Source of the DNA: Chlorobiales bacterium
GTDB lineage: Bacteria > Bacteroidota > Chlorobiia > Chlorobiales > Chlorobiaceae
Assembly (NCBI GenBank): GCA_022360415.1
Contig: JAKSDB010000152.1
Span: 1 to 6,977 of the forward strand
Direction: 5' to 3'
DNA length: 6,977 nucleotides
Shown here piece by piece: positions 1-6,005 of the stretch. Positions within the stretch are counted from its first letter, which is position 1. Every line of letters begins with the position of its first letter. The notes under the pieces are model-generated. The model had not been told where the DNA came from, ran no database searches, and worked only from the letters and a program-made list of their open reading frames with translations. The translations under genes were made by a program, and so were the position numbers.

Positions 1-138
1 GGGCTGGCAGTTGCAAGCCTTGGTTTGATAGCGGCAGGTTCTGCAATAGGCGCTATAACCGACAATATCGGCAACGTTCTTGCGCCGAAAGAGCACCATC
101 ACGAAGAGCATTCCGATTTTGTGGATGACGAAGAGTGA
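1..138 (+). CDS. Small Gly/Ala-rich membrane protein, C-terminal fragment
   Basis: Only the last 45 codons are present; the reading frame is open from base 1 and stops at TGA 136-138. The visible part begins with a Gly/Ala/Ile/Leu-rich hydrophobic stretch (about residues 1-19 of the fragment) that could be one membrane helix or the second half of a hairpin. It ends in a hydrophilic tail with a His/Glu cluster (HHHEEH) and a very acidic end (DDEE). The next gene starts 30 bases downstream on the same strand and has a similar layout, a Gly-rich membrane part followed by an acidic tail, so the two may be co-transcribed and distantly related. The His/acidic tail could bind a metal, but that is inference from composition only. 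I do not recognise the family. The frame is convincing because it is continuous and followed closely by a similar gene. Confidence 0.6.
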   Translation, partial: GLAVASLGLIAAGSAIGAITDNIGNVLAPKEHHHEEHSDFVDDEE

Positions 139-168
139 TGGACATCACTTTTTCCGGAAACAGAAGAA

Positions 169-411
169 ATGAATGATATGATTAACAAAGCGGTAGGGAC
201 TGCAGGATTGATGGGTGGCGCGGTGATGTTTTCACCTCTGGGTTTTCCTTTCCTGTTTCACGGTGTATCGGGAATCGTAGTTGGAGGGCTTGGCCTGTAT
301 GCCGCAAACGCGGTGTTGGGAAAAATTGCCGAAGAGAGCAAACAGGCCCGTATGTCCCAGAGTGAGCAGATGGATGAAGATCCATCGCAGGATGACATCC
401 TGCTTGATTGA
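169..411 (+). CDS. Small Gly-rich membrane protein, two predicted spans
   Basis: This 80-residue protein has two hydrophobic Gly-rich stretches, roughly residues 8-30 and 33-52, separated by His-Gly (31-32). These would form a short membrane hairpin. The C-terminal 28 residues are hydrophilic and acidic (QMDEDPSQDD) and probably lie on one side of the membrane. The start at ATG 169 is chosen because it is the first Met after the preceding stop. The ribosome binding site is weak (GGAAAC and AGAAGAA just upstream), which fits translational coupling to the gene ending at 138. The stop TGA (409-411) lies 7 bases from the stop of the convergent DUF255 gene, and no terminator hairpin is visible between them. 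The family is not recognised. The Gly-rich hairpin is generic and is also seen in holin-like, magnetosome-associated and metal-transporter-associated small proteins, so no function is assigned. Confidence 0.65.
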   Translation: MNDMINKAVGTAGLMGGAVMFSPLGFPFLFHGVSGIVVGGLGLYAANAVLGKIAEESKQARMSQSEQMDEDPSQDDILLD

Positions 412-418
412 GCACCAT

Positions 419-2572
419 CTACCGGCTGTTTTTTGGGGACGGTCCTGTTTCACGAACAAGTTTTTCCAGTCCTTCCTTGTCTGAAACCGGCAGGCTGCAT
501 GTCTGGTTTGCACAGGCATATGCGGTTGGTTTGTCTGTTTGCCGTGCGATATTTTCGAGAAAAGGGGTGGTGGCTTCGCCGCTTTCTGACGCGTGTATAA
601 TGAACGTGTCAGGCAGGTACATTTCCCCGAGTGTGTTTTTCAGGCTTTTCATGGTTCCGCTTTTCGTGTCACCGGCAAGGATTACCTGCCGTGTCCCGTA
701 GTGCCTCAGCAATGCGGCCTTGAGCATACATGGCATTTGCCGGCTGTTTTCCCTCAGCACTTTGCTGAAATAATCGATGGTCTTCTCCGCTTTCTTTCTG
801 AAATCCTCACGGTCAAGCATGTCCGCAAGCCTGTACAACGATATGACGTTGATTGAATTGGGGGATGGTTCCGCACCGTCATAGTCTTCTTTCATTCGCA
901 GAGGTATGGAGTGGTCATCCGATGCGGCGTTGAAAAAACCTCCCTGTTCCTTATCGAAAAAAAGCTCGATCTGTTTCTCCATGAGCTTCACGGCATGGTC
1001 AAGGTATATCTGTTCTGACGAGGCTTCGTGGAGGTCGAGCAGGCCCTGTATGAAAAACGCGTAATCATCCGCTTTGCCCTGGATACCGGTTTTGCCGTCC
1101 CTGTATCGCCGGGACAGTCTTCCATCAGCTTTGCTGTAGAGAGCTGAGAGGATGAAGTCGGCGGCCCTCGACGCAGCCGTGAGATAGGCAGTATGGTGCA
1201 GCGCCGCATAGGCTCTGGAAAAGGCTGAAATCATCAGTCCGTTCCATGAGGTGAGAATCTTGTCATCCAGGTCAGGCCTTGGTCTGCCGAGCCTGGCATT
1301 AAAGAGTTTTTCCCGTGCGCCGTCACTGATCTCCCGCACGGTTTCAGGAGGCAGGGAGAATTTCTCGGCGGCGGCTTCGATGTTATTACGGATATACAGG
1401 ATATTCCTTCCTGTGAACTCTTCGTGGGGATCGTGCTGAACGTTGCCACCATTTTCTATCCCGTATATGTAGCAGAAGATGTCACGTTCGGACCGGTCGA
1501 GGATATGCTCGATCTCTTTGCGGCCCCAGGAGTAGAAAGCCCCCTCCTGTTTCCTTTTGCTTTTCCTGTCGGGAAAACTGTCGGCATCTTCGGCTGAAAA
1601 GAAGCCGCCCGAATTGTCTGTCATATCGCAGATAACGTAATTCAGGATGTCTTCGGCAATGTCAGAGTAGCGGTGCTCGCCTGTGGCCTGGAATGCTTCC
1701 GTGGCTGATAGCGCAAGCTGAGCATTGTCGTAGAGCATTTTTTCGAAATGGGGCACATGCCACCTTTCATCGGTCGAATAACGGGCAAATCCCCCTCCGC
1801 CGCGGTTTTTTATGCCAAGATGGTCATGAATGCCGCCCGATACCATTTTTCTCAGGGTGAAAAGCGCCATGTCACGGGATTCGGGGTTTCCGGTGTAGAA
1901 GGAGTAGGCGAGTAGAAAAGAAAGAATCGACGGCTGGGGAAATTTGGGAGCGTTGCCGAAGCCGCCGTTTGATGAATCGAAAATTCCGGCAAACGTTGCA
2001 GCCGCGTCATGGAATGTATTTTCTTCTAGGGGAACAGCTTCAGTTGTGCGCAGGGAAAAAGATTCCAGCTGCTTTATCATGTCGTCCGCTGCGTGTGTGA
2101 TCCTGTTCCGGTCTTCTTTCCAGGCACGTTCAATCGACAGGAGCAGTGAAAGAAAGCCGGGCCTGCCGTAGCGGTCTTCCGGAGGAAAATAGGTTCCCCC
2201 GAAAAAAGGTTTCAGCTCGGGCGTCAGCCATACGGACATCGGCCATCCTCCGCTTCCCGTCGAGGCCTGCACATAGGTCATGTACAGCCTGTCGATATCG
2301 GGCCGCTCTTCCCGATCGACCTTGACCGGCACGAACGCCCTGTTCAGCACAGCGGCAATGGAGTCGTTTTCAAAGGATTCCCGCTCCATGACATGGCACC
2401 AGTGACAGGTGGAATAACCGACCGAAAGAAAAACAGGCTTCTCTTCTTTCCGTGCCTTTTCAAAAGCGGTCGTGCCCCAGGGATACCATTCGACAGGGTT
2501 ATAGGCGTGCTGAAGCAGGTAGGGGCTTGTTTCTTTTGCGAGGAGGTTGGGTTTTCGCTCGGACGATGGCAT
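419..2572 (-). CDS. Thioredoxin-fold DUF255 protein (YyaL/SPATA20 type)
   Basis: This is a 717-residue protein of the widespread YyaL/SPATA20 family, whose biochemical role is not settled. The N-terminal thioredoxin-like DUF255 domain (about residues 8-165) opens with the family signature SPYLLQHAYNPVEWYPWG. It carries the CxxC pair Cys56/Cys59 in STCHWCHVM, then REERPDID and GGWPMSVWLTP. The rest is an all-helical barrel like those of six-hairpin glycosidases and epimerases, with GGFGNAPKFP (203-212), GGIHDHLG (246-253) and HFEKMLYDNAQL (275-286). The end has the usual CxxxxC (Cys687, Cys692). The frame stays open to a TTG at 2659, but family similarity begins only after the ATG at 2572-2570, so that start is preferred although no strong ribosome binding site precedes it. 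The length is normal for the family. It faces the methionine sulfoxide reductase gene divergently and is predicted to be cytoplasmic. Confidence 0.93.
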   Translation of the reverse strand: MPSSERKPNLLAKETSPYLLQHAYNPVEWYPWGTTAFEKARKEEKPVFLSVGYSTCHWCHVMERESFENDSIAAVLNRAFVPVKVDREERPDIDRLYMTYVQASTGSGGWPMSVWLTPELKPFFGGTYFPPEDRYGRPGFLSLLLSIERAWKEDRNRITHAADDMIKQLESFSLRTTEAVPLEENTFHDAAATFAGIFDSSNGGFGNAPKFPQPSILSFLLAYSFYTGNPESRDMALFTLRKMVSGGIHDHLGIKNRGGGGFARYSTDERWHVPHFEKMLYDNAQLALSATEAFQATGEHRYSDIAEDILNYVICDMTDNSGGFFSAEDADSFPDRKSKRKQEGAFYSWGRKEIEHILDRSERDIFCYIYGIENGGNVQHDPHEEFTGRNILYIRNNIEAAAEKFSLPPETVREISDGAREKLFNARLGRPRPDLDDKILTSWNGLMISAFSRAYAALHHTAYLTAASRAADFILSALYSKADGRLSRRYRDGKTGIQGKADDYAFFIQGLLDLHEASSEQIYLDHAVKLMEKQIELFFDKEQGGFFNAASDDHSIPLRMKEDYDGAEPSPNSINVISLYRLADMLDREDFRKKAEKTIDYFSKVLRENSRQMPCMLKAALLRHYGTRQVILAGDTKSGTMKSLKNTLGEMYLPDTFIIHASESGEATTPFLENIARQTDKPTAYACANQTCSLPVSDKEGLEKLVRETGPSPKNSR

Positions 2573-2700
2573 TGGCGAAGTGTTTAATTGTATGTTTGTG
2601 TATAGAACAAAACCCCGGATAAGGAAGTTCACACTCCTGAAACCATGTATTCGTCTCAATGGTTATATGGGTATGTATTCTTGAATATCTTGGAGGTGTT
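2573..2700. promoter_or_regulatory. Divergent intergenic region between the DUF255 and msr genes
   Basis: These 128 bases separate two genes transcribed away from each other, so promoters for both should lie here. On the minus strand the best -10 candidate is TACAAT within CATACAATTAA, near the DUF255 start, but no good -35 element lies 16-18 bases away. On the plus strand TATATG and TATTCT are possible -10 hexamers with no convincing -35. The only strong signal is the msr ribosome binding site, TTGGAGGTG, five bases before ATG 2701. The calls are therefore positional, not motif-based. Confidence 0.35.
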
Positions 2701-3699
2701 ATGAAAAGGTCTGGATTGGTTATTGCGCTATGTATCGCGGCATTAACGGCAGTGTCATGCGGGCAACAGGTTCCCGAAGCCGCGGGTGAAAAGATGACAA
2801 CTGAATATTCGTGTCGGGAGGATGCCATGAACTACAAATCATTATCAGCCGAAGAGAAGCGGGTTATCGTTCACAAGGGAACGGAGATGCCGTTTACCGG
2901 GGAATATGTCTATAACAAGGAAGACGGTACCTATGTCTGCAAACGATGCGGCGCGCCTCTTTTCCGCTCGTCCGACAAGTTTGATTCCGGTACGGGATGG
3001 CCGAGCTTCGATGACGAAATACCCGGAGCCATAAAAAAAGAGACGGACGCAGACGGCAGAAGGACTGAAATACTCTGCGCCAACTGCGGAGCCCATCTCG
3101 GTCATGTGTTCTATAACGAAGGGTTCACCGACAAGAACGCCCGGTACTGTGTCAATTCGATCTCGCTTGATTTCAACCGGGAAGCAGGCTCTGATGCAGC
3201 CGCAACAGCAACAACCCAAAAAGCGGTGTTTGCCGGGGGCTGTTTCTGGGGGGTGGAATACCACCTCGAAAAGGTTGACGGGGTAAAAGCCGTACGGTCG
3301 GGTTACACGGGCGGTACTAAAACAAACCCCACGTACAAGGAGGTTTCTTCCGGAAGGACCGGACATGCAGAGGCGGTCGAGGTAGAATACGATCCGGCGG
3401 TGGTTTCTTACGAAACGCTCGCCAGGCTGTTTTTTGAAATCCATGATCCGACCCAGCAGGATCGTCAGGGGCCCGATATCGGTCCGCAATACCGGTCAGC
3501 GGTTTATTATACAAATGATGAGCAGAAGAAGGTTGCAGAAAAGCTCATCGTGGAACTGAAAAATAACGGTTACGATGTGGTGACGGAGATCGAACCGGCT
3601 TCCGAGTTTTACCCGGCTGAAGATTATCACCAGGACTATTACGCGAAGACAGGTAAGCAGCCGTATTGTCATGTATACCGGAAACGCTTCGACAGTTGA
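2701..3699 (+). CDS. msrBA: Fused peptide methionine sulfoxide reductase MsrB-MsrA, predicted lipoprotein
   Basis: This 332-residue enzyme reduces both diastereomers of methionine sulfoxide in proteins. The start at ATG 2701 is set by GGAGGTG five bases upstream; the frame is open from 2659, but that extension would spoil the signal peptide. Residues 1-20 form a signal peptide ending in a lipobox-like AVSC (Cys20), so the protein is probably exported and anchored. The MsrB domain (about 44-158) has zinc cysteines Cys80/Cys83 and Cys126/Cys129, GTGWPSF, GHVF and catalytic Cys150 in RYCVNS. The usual resolving Cys in SGCGWPSF is replaced by Thr98. The MsrA domain (about 173-330) has catalytic Cys181 in GGCFWG, GYTGG, YRSAVYY, and Cys323 in PYCHVY as likely resolving Cys. 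An Ala/Thr-rich linker (about 161-172) joins the domains. No separate reductant gene adjoins it except the divergent thioredoxin-fold protein. Confidence 0.95.
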   Translation: MKRSGLVIALCIAALTAVSCGQQVPEAAGEKMTTEYSCREDAMNYKSLSAEEKRVIVHKGTEMPFTGEYVYNKEDGTYVCKRCGAPLFRSSDKFDSGTGWPSFDDEIPGAIKKETDADGRRTEILCANCGAHLGHVFYNEGFTDKNARYCVNSISLDFNREAGSDAAATATTQKAVFAGGCFWGVEYHLEKVDGVKAVRSGYTGGTKTNPTYKEVSSGRTGHAEAVEVEYDPAVVSYETLARLFFEIHDPTQQDRQGPDIGPQYRSAVYYTNDEQKKVAEKLIVELKNNGYDVVTEIEPASEFYPAEDYHQDYYAKTGKQPYCHVYRKRFDS

Positions 3700-3703
3700 G
3701 GCA

Positions 3704-3735
3704 TGCCTTTTTTAATCTATTACGCGATTCGATGG
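3704..3735 (+). repeat. Imperfect direct repeat, left copy
   Basis: This 32-base unit starts TGCCTTTTTTAATC and ends GATTCGATGG. It matches the unit at 3853-3883 with three mismatches and one single-base indel, and the similarity stops abruptly on both sides. It begins five bases after the msr stop codon. The AGGCATGCCT dyad overlapping the stop (3699-3708), followed by six T, could help end transcription, but the dyad has no room for a normal loop, so it is not called a terminator. Confidence 0.7.
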
Positions 3736-3741
3736 CGTCGT

Positions 3742-3822
3742 TGAGCGGTGCTCGAAATCCTCATGTACTAAGTGTACACTCCGGTTTCTCTGGCTCCGTT
3801 CGCCTCGCTCTCGAACCGCTCA
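3742..3822. repeat. Palindromic intergenic element (REP-like)
   Basis: The outer arms TGAGCGGT (3742-3749) and ACCGCTCA (3815-3822) are a perfect 8-base inverted repeat, with a weaker CGTC/GACG extension outside. Inside lies a hairpin at 3754-3788. Its arms of 15 bases pair over six positions (including one T-G), skip a symmetric four-base internal loop, then pair over five (TGTAC with GTACA) around a TAAGT loop. The spacer between the hairpin and the right arm is rich in GCTC/CTCG words. The element sits between two convergent genes, the typical location of REP-type or mobile palindromic repeats. The core resembles palindromes I recall seeing between genes in many bacterial genomes. A role in transcription termination or mRNA stabilisation is possible but not shown. 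Confidence 0.65.
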
Positions 3823-3852
3823 TGACGATTAAAAGAGGTGCCCTAATGTGTT

Positions 3853-3883
3853 TGCCTTTTTTATCCGTTACGTGATTCGATGG
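3853..3883 (+). repeat. Imperfect direct repeat, right copy
   Basis: This 31-base unit starts TGCCTTTTTTATCC and ends GATTCGATGG. It is the partner of 3704-3735 (28 of 32 aligned positions identical) and lies ten bases before the stop codon end of the convergent methyltransferase gene. The two copies bracket the palindromic element. They are too long and too diverged to be a fresh target-site duplication. Confidence 0.7.
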
Positions 3884-3892
3884 AGAAACGTA

Positions 3893-5428
3893 TCAGGTGA
3901 CTTGCAGGGCTTTGAGGGCTGGCAGCTGCTTTTTCATAAAGGTTTTTGCCAATGCAGTGAGTTCAGCAATGTTTTCTTCCGGCGTTTCAAGTGTTTTGCC
4001 CTTCTTGACGAATTTCTGTCCCTGGGCAAACAGAATCTGCCAGGTGAACTGTACCCAGTCGGAAGGTTCCTGCATCCCCTCTCGTATTGCCAGCAGGAAT
4101 AGCTGCTGGAAACGCCCGACCGGTATTCCTCCTCCTGTAACGGGGCTTGCAAGATAACCGATATCGCTGCTGCTGCGTGCCTTGACGAGAAGATGGGCGT
4201 TGAGCCTGTCGCATTGATCCTTTACGTGGCTGATCTCCTCGTTTCCCTGAACTGCGAAGATGTGTCCCTTGGCTGCAATCACAAGCACGGCATGGATGAC
4301 CTGGGAAAACCTGACTTTTTTAGGTTTGACGGCCTGCTCGATGTCTCCTATGGTTTTCGGTGTAAGGTCGGCAAGAAAGTCGAGAATCGGCAGGTAAACG
4401 TCTTCGTTCAGAATCGCTTCACCAAGTACGCTGTGAACCTTCAGCGAAACGTCAGGCCTGCGGGTCACCAGAATGATTTTCTGCTGCCTGATCTTTTCAG
4501 CCTGGTCAAACTGATCCATTTTTCGTATTCCCTTTACCCAGTAATCCCTGCGGAACCGGTTGTTGACCATGACGTCACGAACATTTTCCCGGAACATCGG
4601 GTCATGAATTTCCTGTAAAAACGAGATCTGTTCTTCAGTCAGGTGCATGGCGTCAATCTGGTCGAGGTAAGATGCCGAGCAAACGTACTGGAGTTTCGCG
4701 GGTTCCAGCAGCTCGGCCGTTGTTGCAAAATGCATGGGATGCCAGTCGCTGTTGAAGAACTCGTGTGCCAGATAGATGCGATTTTCTTTCTTGATTTTTT
4801 TCAGCAGCTCACCTGCCAGCGGGTTGGCACGTGAGTACAAGGGGTTCGTTGCCAGCAACTTTTCAGCAAACTCGAGGGCGTCCTCAACGCGATGTACGAT
4901 ATCCTGTTTCCGGGAACCGCTCATGCTGGAGTGCATGGTCATGAGTTGGCGCAAAGGCGAGAAAGCGGCCCAACCGGGAAGGGTGTTGTAGCTTATGTAA
5001 AGAACACCGCCGATCTTGAGCTTGCGACGGATGAAGTCTACGATAACGCTACGGTTCTCGTCTGAAATCCAGCTCCAGATACCATGCATGCCTATGAAGT
5101 CGAAGTCGGGCAGATCAGGACGTGCGGCAAATTCGGCGAAGGAATCGTCGTAAAGCCGGACATCTGTGTCCGCTATCCGGGCGAGCTCCCGGGCAAAACC
5201 TGCATGAGACGGGTTAATGTCAGTACCGTACCAGCTGGTGGCCGATGCTGCGGCGTGAATATTGATTGACAGGCCTTGACCGAAACCCAGTTCACAGGCG
5301 GTGCCGGACCCGGACAAGGCAATGCCTTTATTGAGGAAGGCAAGCTTGAGTCTGAGAGGGTTCAGCTCGGCATAGTAGCCGTAGGTATAGCCGATGTCAG
5401 CTATATAACCGGTGTTCCAGTCACTCAA
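3893..5428 (-). CDS. SAM-dependent methyltransferase with methyltransferase regulatory domain
   Basis: This 511-residue class I methyltransferase has motif I ELGFGQG (46-52) for the SAM glycine loop and the acidic residue Asp70 in YGTDINPSHA. Its post-motif segment FDFIGMHGIWSWIS (109-122) is typical of enzymes carrying the regulatory domain. The regulatory domain (MethyTransf_Reg type) spans about 215-300, with YLAHEFF and W.P..F. The remaining 200 residues look like the C-terminal winged-helix region of the same architecture. Rickettsial protein-lysine methyltransferases that act on OmpB share this layout, but the substrate here is unknown. The start is TTG at 5428-5426, supported by AAGGAG five bases upstream and by an N-terminus (SDWNTGYIADIGYTYGYY) matching family starts. 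It stands alone, convergent to msr and divergent from the small-protein/rhodanese unit. Known from the family: SAM binding. Inferred: a protein-lysine or similar target. Confidence 0.9.
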   Translation of the reverse strand: MSDWNTGYIADIGYTYGYYAELNPLRLKLAFLNKGIALSGSGTACELGFGQGLSINIHAAASATSWYGTDINPSHAGFARELARIADTDVRLYDDSFAEFAARPDLPDFDFIGMHGIWSWISDENRSVIVDFIRRKLKIGGVLYISYNTLPGWAAFSPLRQLMTMHSSMSGSRKQDIVHRVEDALEFAEKLLATNPLYSRANPLAGELLKKIKKENRIYLAHEFFNSDWHPMHFATTAELLEPAKLQYVCSASYLDQIDAMHLTEEQISFLQEIHDPMFRENVRDVMVNNRFRRDYWVKGIRKMDQFDQAEKIRQQKIILVTRRPDVSLKVHSVLGEAILNEDVYLPILDFLADLTPKTIGDIEQAVKPKKVRFSQVIHAVLVIAAKGHIFAVQGNEEISHVKDQCDRLNAHLLVKARSSSDIGYLASPVTGGGIPVGRFQQLFLLAIREGMQEPSDWVQFTWQILFAQGQKFVKKGKTLETPEENIAELTALAKTFMKKQLPALKALQVT

Positions 5429-5636
5429 AAAAGCTCCTTTTCTTATGGTTTATCGGGAGGATGAGCGGCTTGCGTTTGCGGGACAGCTCCAGCTTCCAAT
5501 GCGGTCAACCGTCTTTATTAAAGCAATATACGCATATTCCTCTCTCTGCCGCATATGTGCTGACGATAAACCTGCCAGGCGATGTCATTAGTGGGTATCA
5601 CTACATACATGGTTGGGGATTCTCGAATTCCATAAG

Positions 5637-5671
5637 CGTGTAAATTGAAGAGTAGAATTTTAATTTACACG
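5637..5671. promoter_or_regulatory. Long inverted repeat, candidate operator or RNA hairpin
   Basis: The arms CGTGTAAATT (5637-5646) and AATTTACACG (5662-5671) are perfect inverted copies of ten bases. As RNA the stem continues inward for four more pairs (G-U, A-U, A-U, G-U), leaving a seven-base AGTAGAA loop. No T-run follows on the plus strand, so it is not an ordinary terminator of upstream plus-strand transcription. The TGTAAA...TTTACA half-sites, 19 bases apart, look like a dimeric repressor site. Confidence 0.6.
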
Positions 5672-5832
5672 GTTCATATAAATTGCACGTGTTTTCAGCA
5701 AATATTGCAAGTTTCCCTCATCGCGATTAAAACCGTAAGCTCTATATGCAGGATTATGTCTCAGGAGACTGTGAGGGAGAGGATGGCCCCTGAATTTCAC
5801 CTGCAACTGTGCCCTTGGATGAAAACTTTCGT

Positions 5833-5838
5833 TATACT
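5833..5838 (+). promoter_or_regulatory. Probable -10 element of the small-protein/rhodanese unit
   Basis: TATACT differs from the sigma-70 consensus TATAAT at one base and lies 25 bases before the ATG of the 36-codon gene. This would start a transcript near 5845 with a leader of about 20 bases containing the AAAAGGG ribosome binding site. No good -35 is present: TTGGAT (5815-5820) is only 12 bases away, too close. Either the promoter is activator-dependent or the call is wrong. Confidence 0.35.
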
Positions 5839-5863
5839 ATGAATTGGAAAAGGGTTACTGAAT

Positions 5864-5974
5864 ATGAATACTTCCGAGAAAGAACGTAAGCGATTAGCCA
5901 AAGCGTTGGGAATCCTTCAGGTATTCATAGTTCTCGGTGCAGTCGCAGGAGGCTTGGGGCTTGTTTTGGATTAG
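5864..5974 (+). CDS. 36-residue single-span membrane protein
   Basis: ATG 5864 to TAG 5972-5974 encodes a 36-residue peptide with a strongly basic/charged N-terminus (TSEKERKRLAK, residues 3-13). One hydrophobic helix follows (about 14-35, ALGILQVFIVLG then a Gly-rich half), with a final Asp. The charge layout predicts the N-terminus in the cytoplasm and one membrane crossing. A purine-rich AAAAGGG lies nine bases before the ATG, and a TATACT hexamer is placed correctly for a promoter. The stop is 31 bases before the rhodanese ATG, so the two genes probably form an operon. The size is below common annotation cut-offs. The family is not recognised. It may anchor or regulate the rhodanese or be an independent small membrane protein. 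Coding is likely because of the composition, the placement and the lack of a competing frame. Confidence 0.6.
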   Translation: MNTSEKERKRLAKALGILQVFIVLGAVAGGLGLVLD

Positions 5975-6005
5975 AGAATTGAAATTGCATAGCAGGAGAA
6001 AAAAG

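Larger units (their letters stand above)
5429..5863. other. Non-coding divergent region upstream of the small-protein/rhodanese unit
   Basis: This 435-base stretch separates the methyltransferase start from the next plus-strand gene. I see no convincing coding sequence: the plus-strand frames at 5461-5643 and 5645-5842 lack a usable ribosome binding site and resemble no family. It does contain the strong inverted repeat at 5637-5671, a GTCTC/GAGAC dyad (5759-5770) nested inside a wider TCCCTCA/TGAGGGA pair (5714-5720 with 5772-5778), and a probable -10 element near 5833. It could hold a leader, an operator or the remains of a lost gene. Confidence 0.6.

Noticed and set aside
2573..2659. 29-residue N-terminal extension of the DUF255 protein from TTG 2659
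   Set aside because: Family similarity begins after the ATG at 2572, and the extension would use up most of the divergent promoter region.
2845..3489. Minus-strand 214-codon frame inside msr
   Set aside because: It is the antisense shadow of a gene whose domains and catalytic residues are all recognisable.
3699..3713. AGGCATGCCT followed by T6 as a terminator for msr
   Set aside because: The dyad has no space for a loop longer than four bases with a stem of three pairs, too weak for an intrinsic terminator.
4193..4618. Plus-strand 141-codon frame inside the methyltransferase gene
   Set aside because: Antisense shadow; the minus-strand protein is continuous and matches a known architecture.
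5461..5643. Plus-strand 60-codon frame in the region upstream of the rhodanese unit
   Set aside because: GGGAGG touches the ATG with no spacing, the composition is not protein-like, and it resembles no family; the strand also holds a strong dyad at its end.
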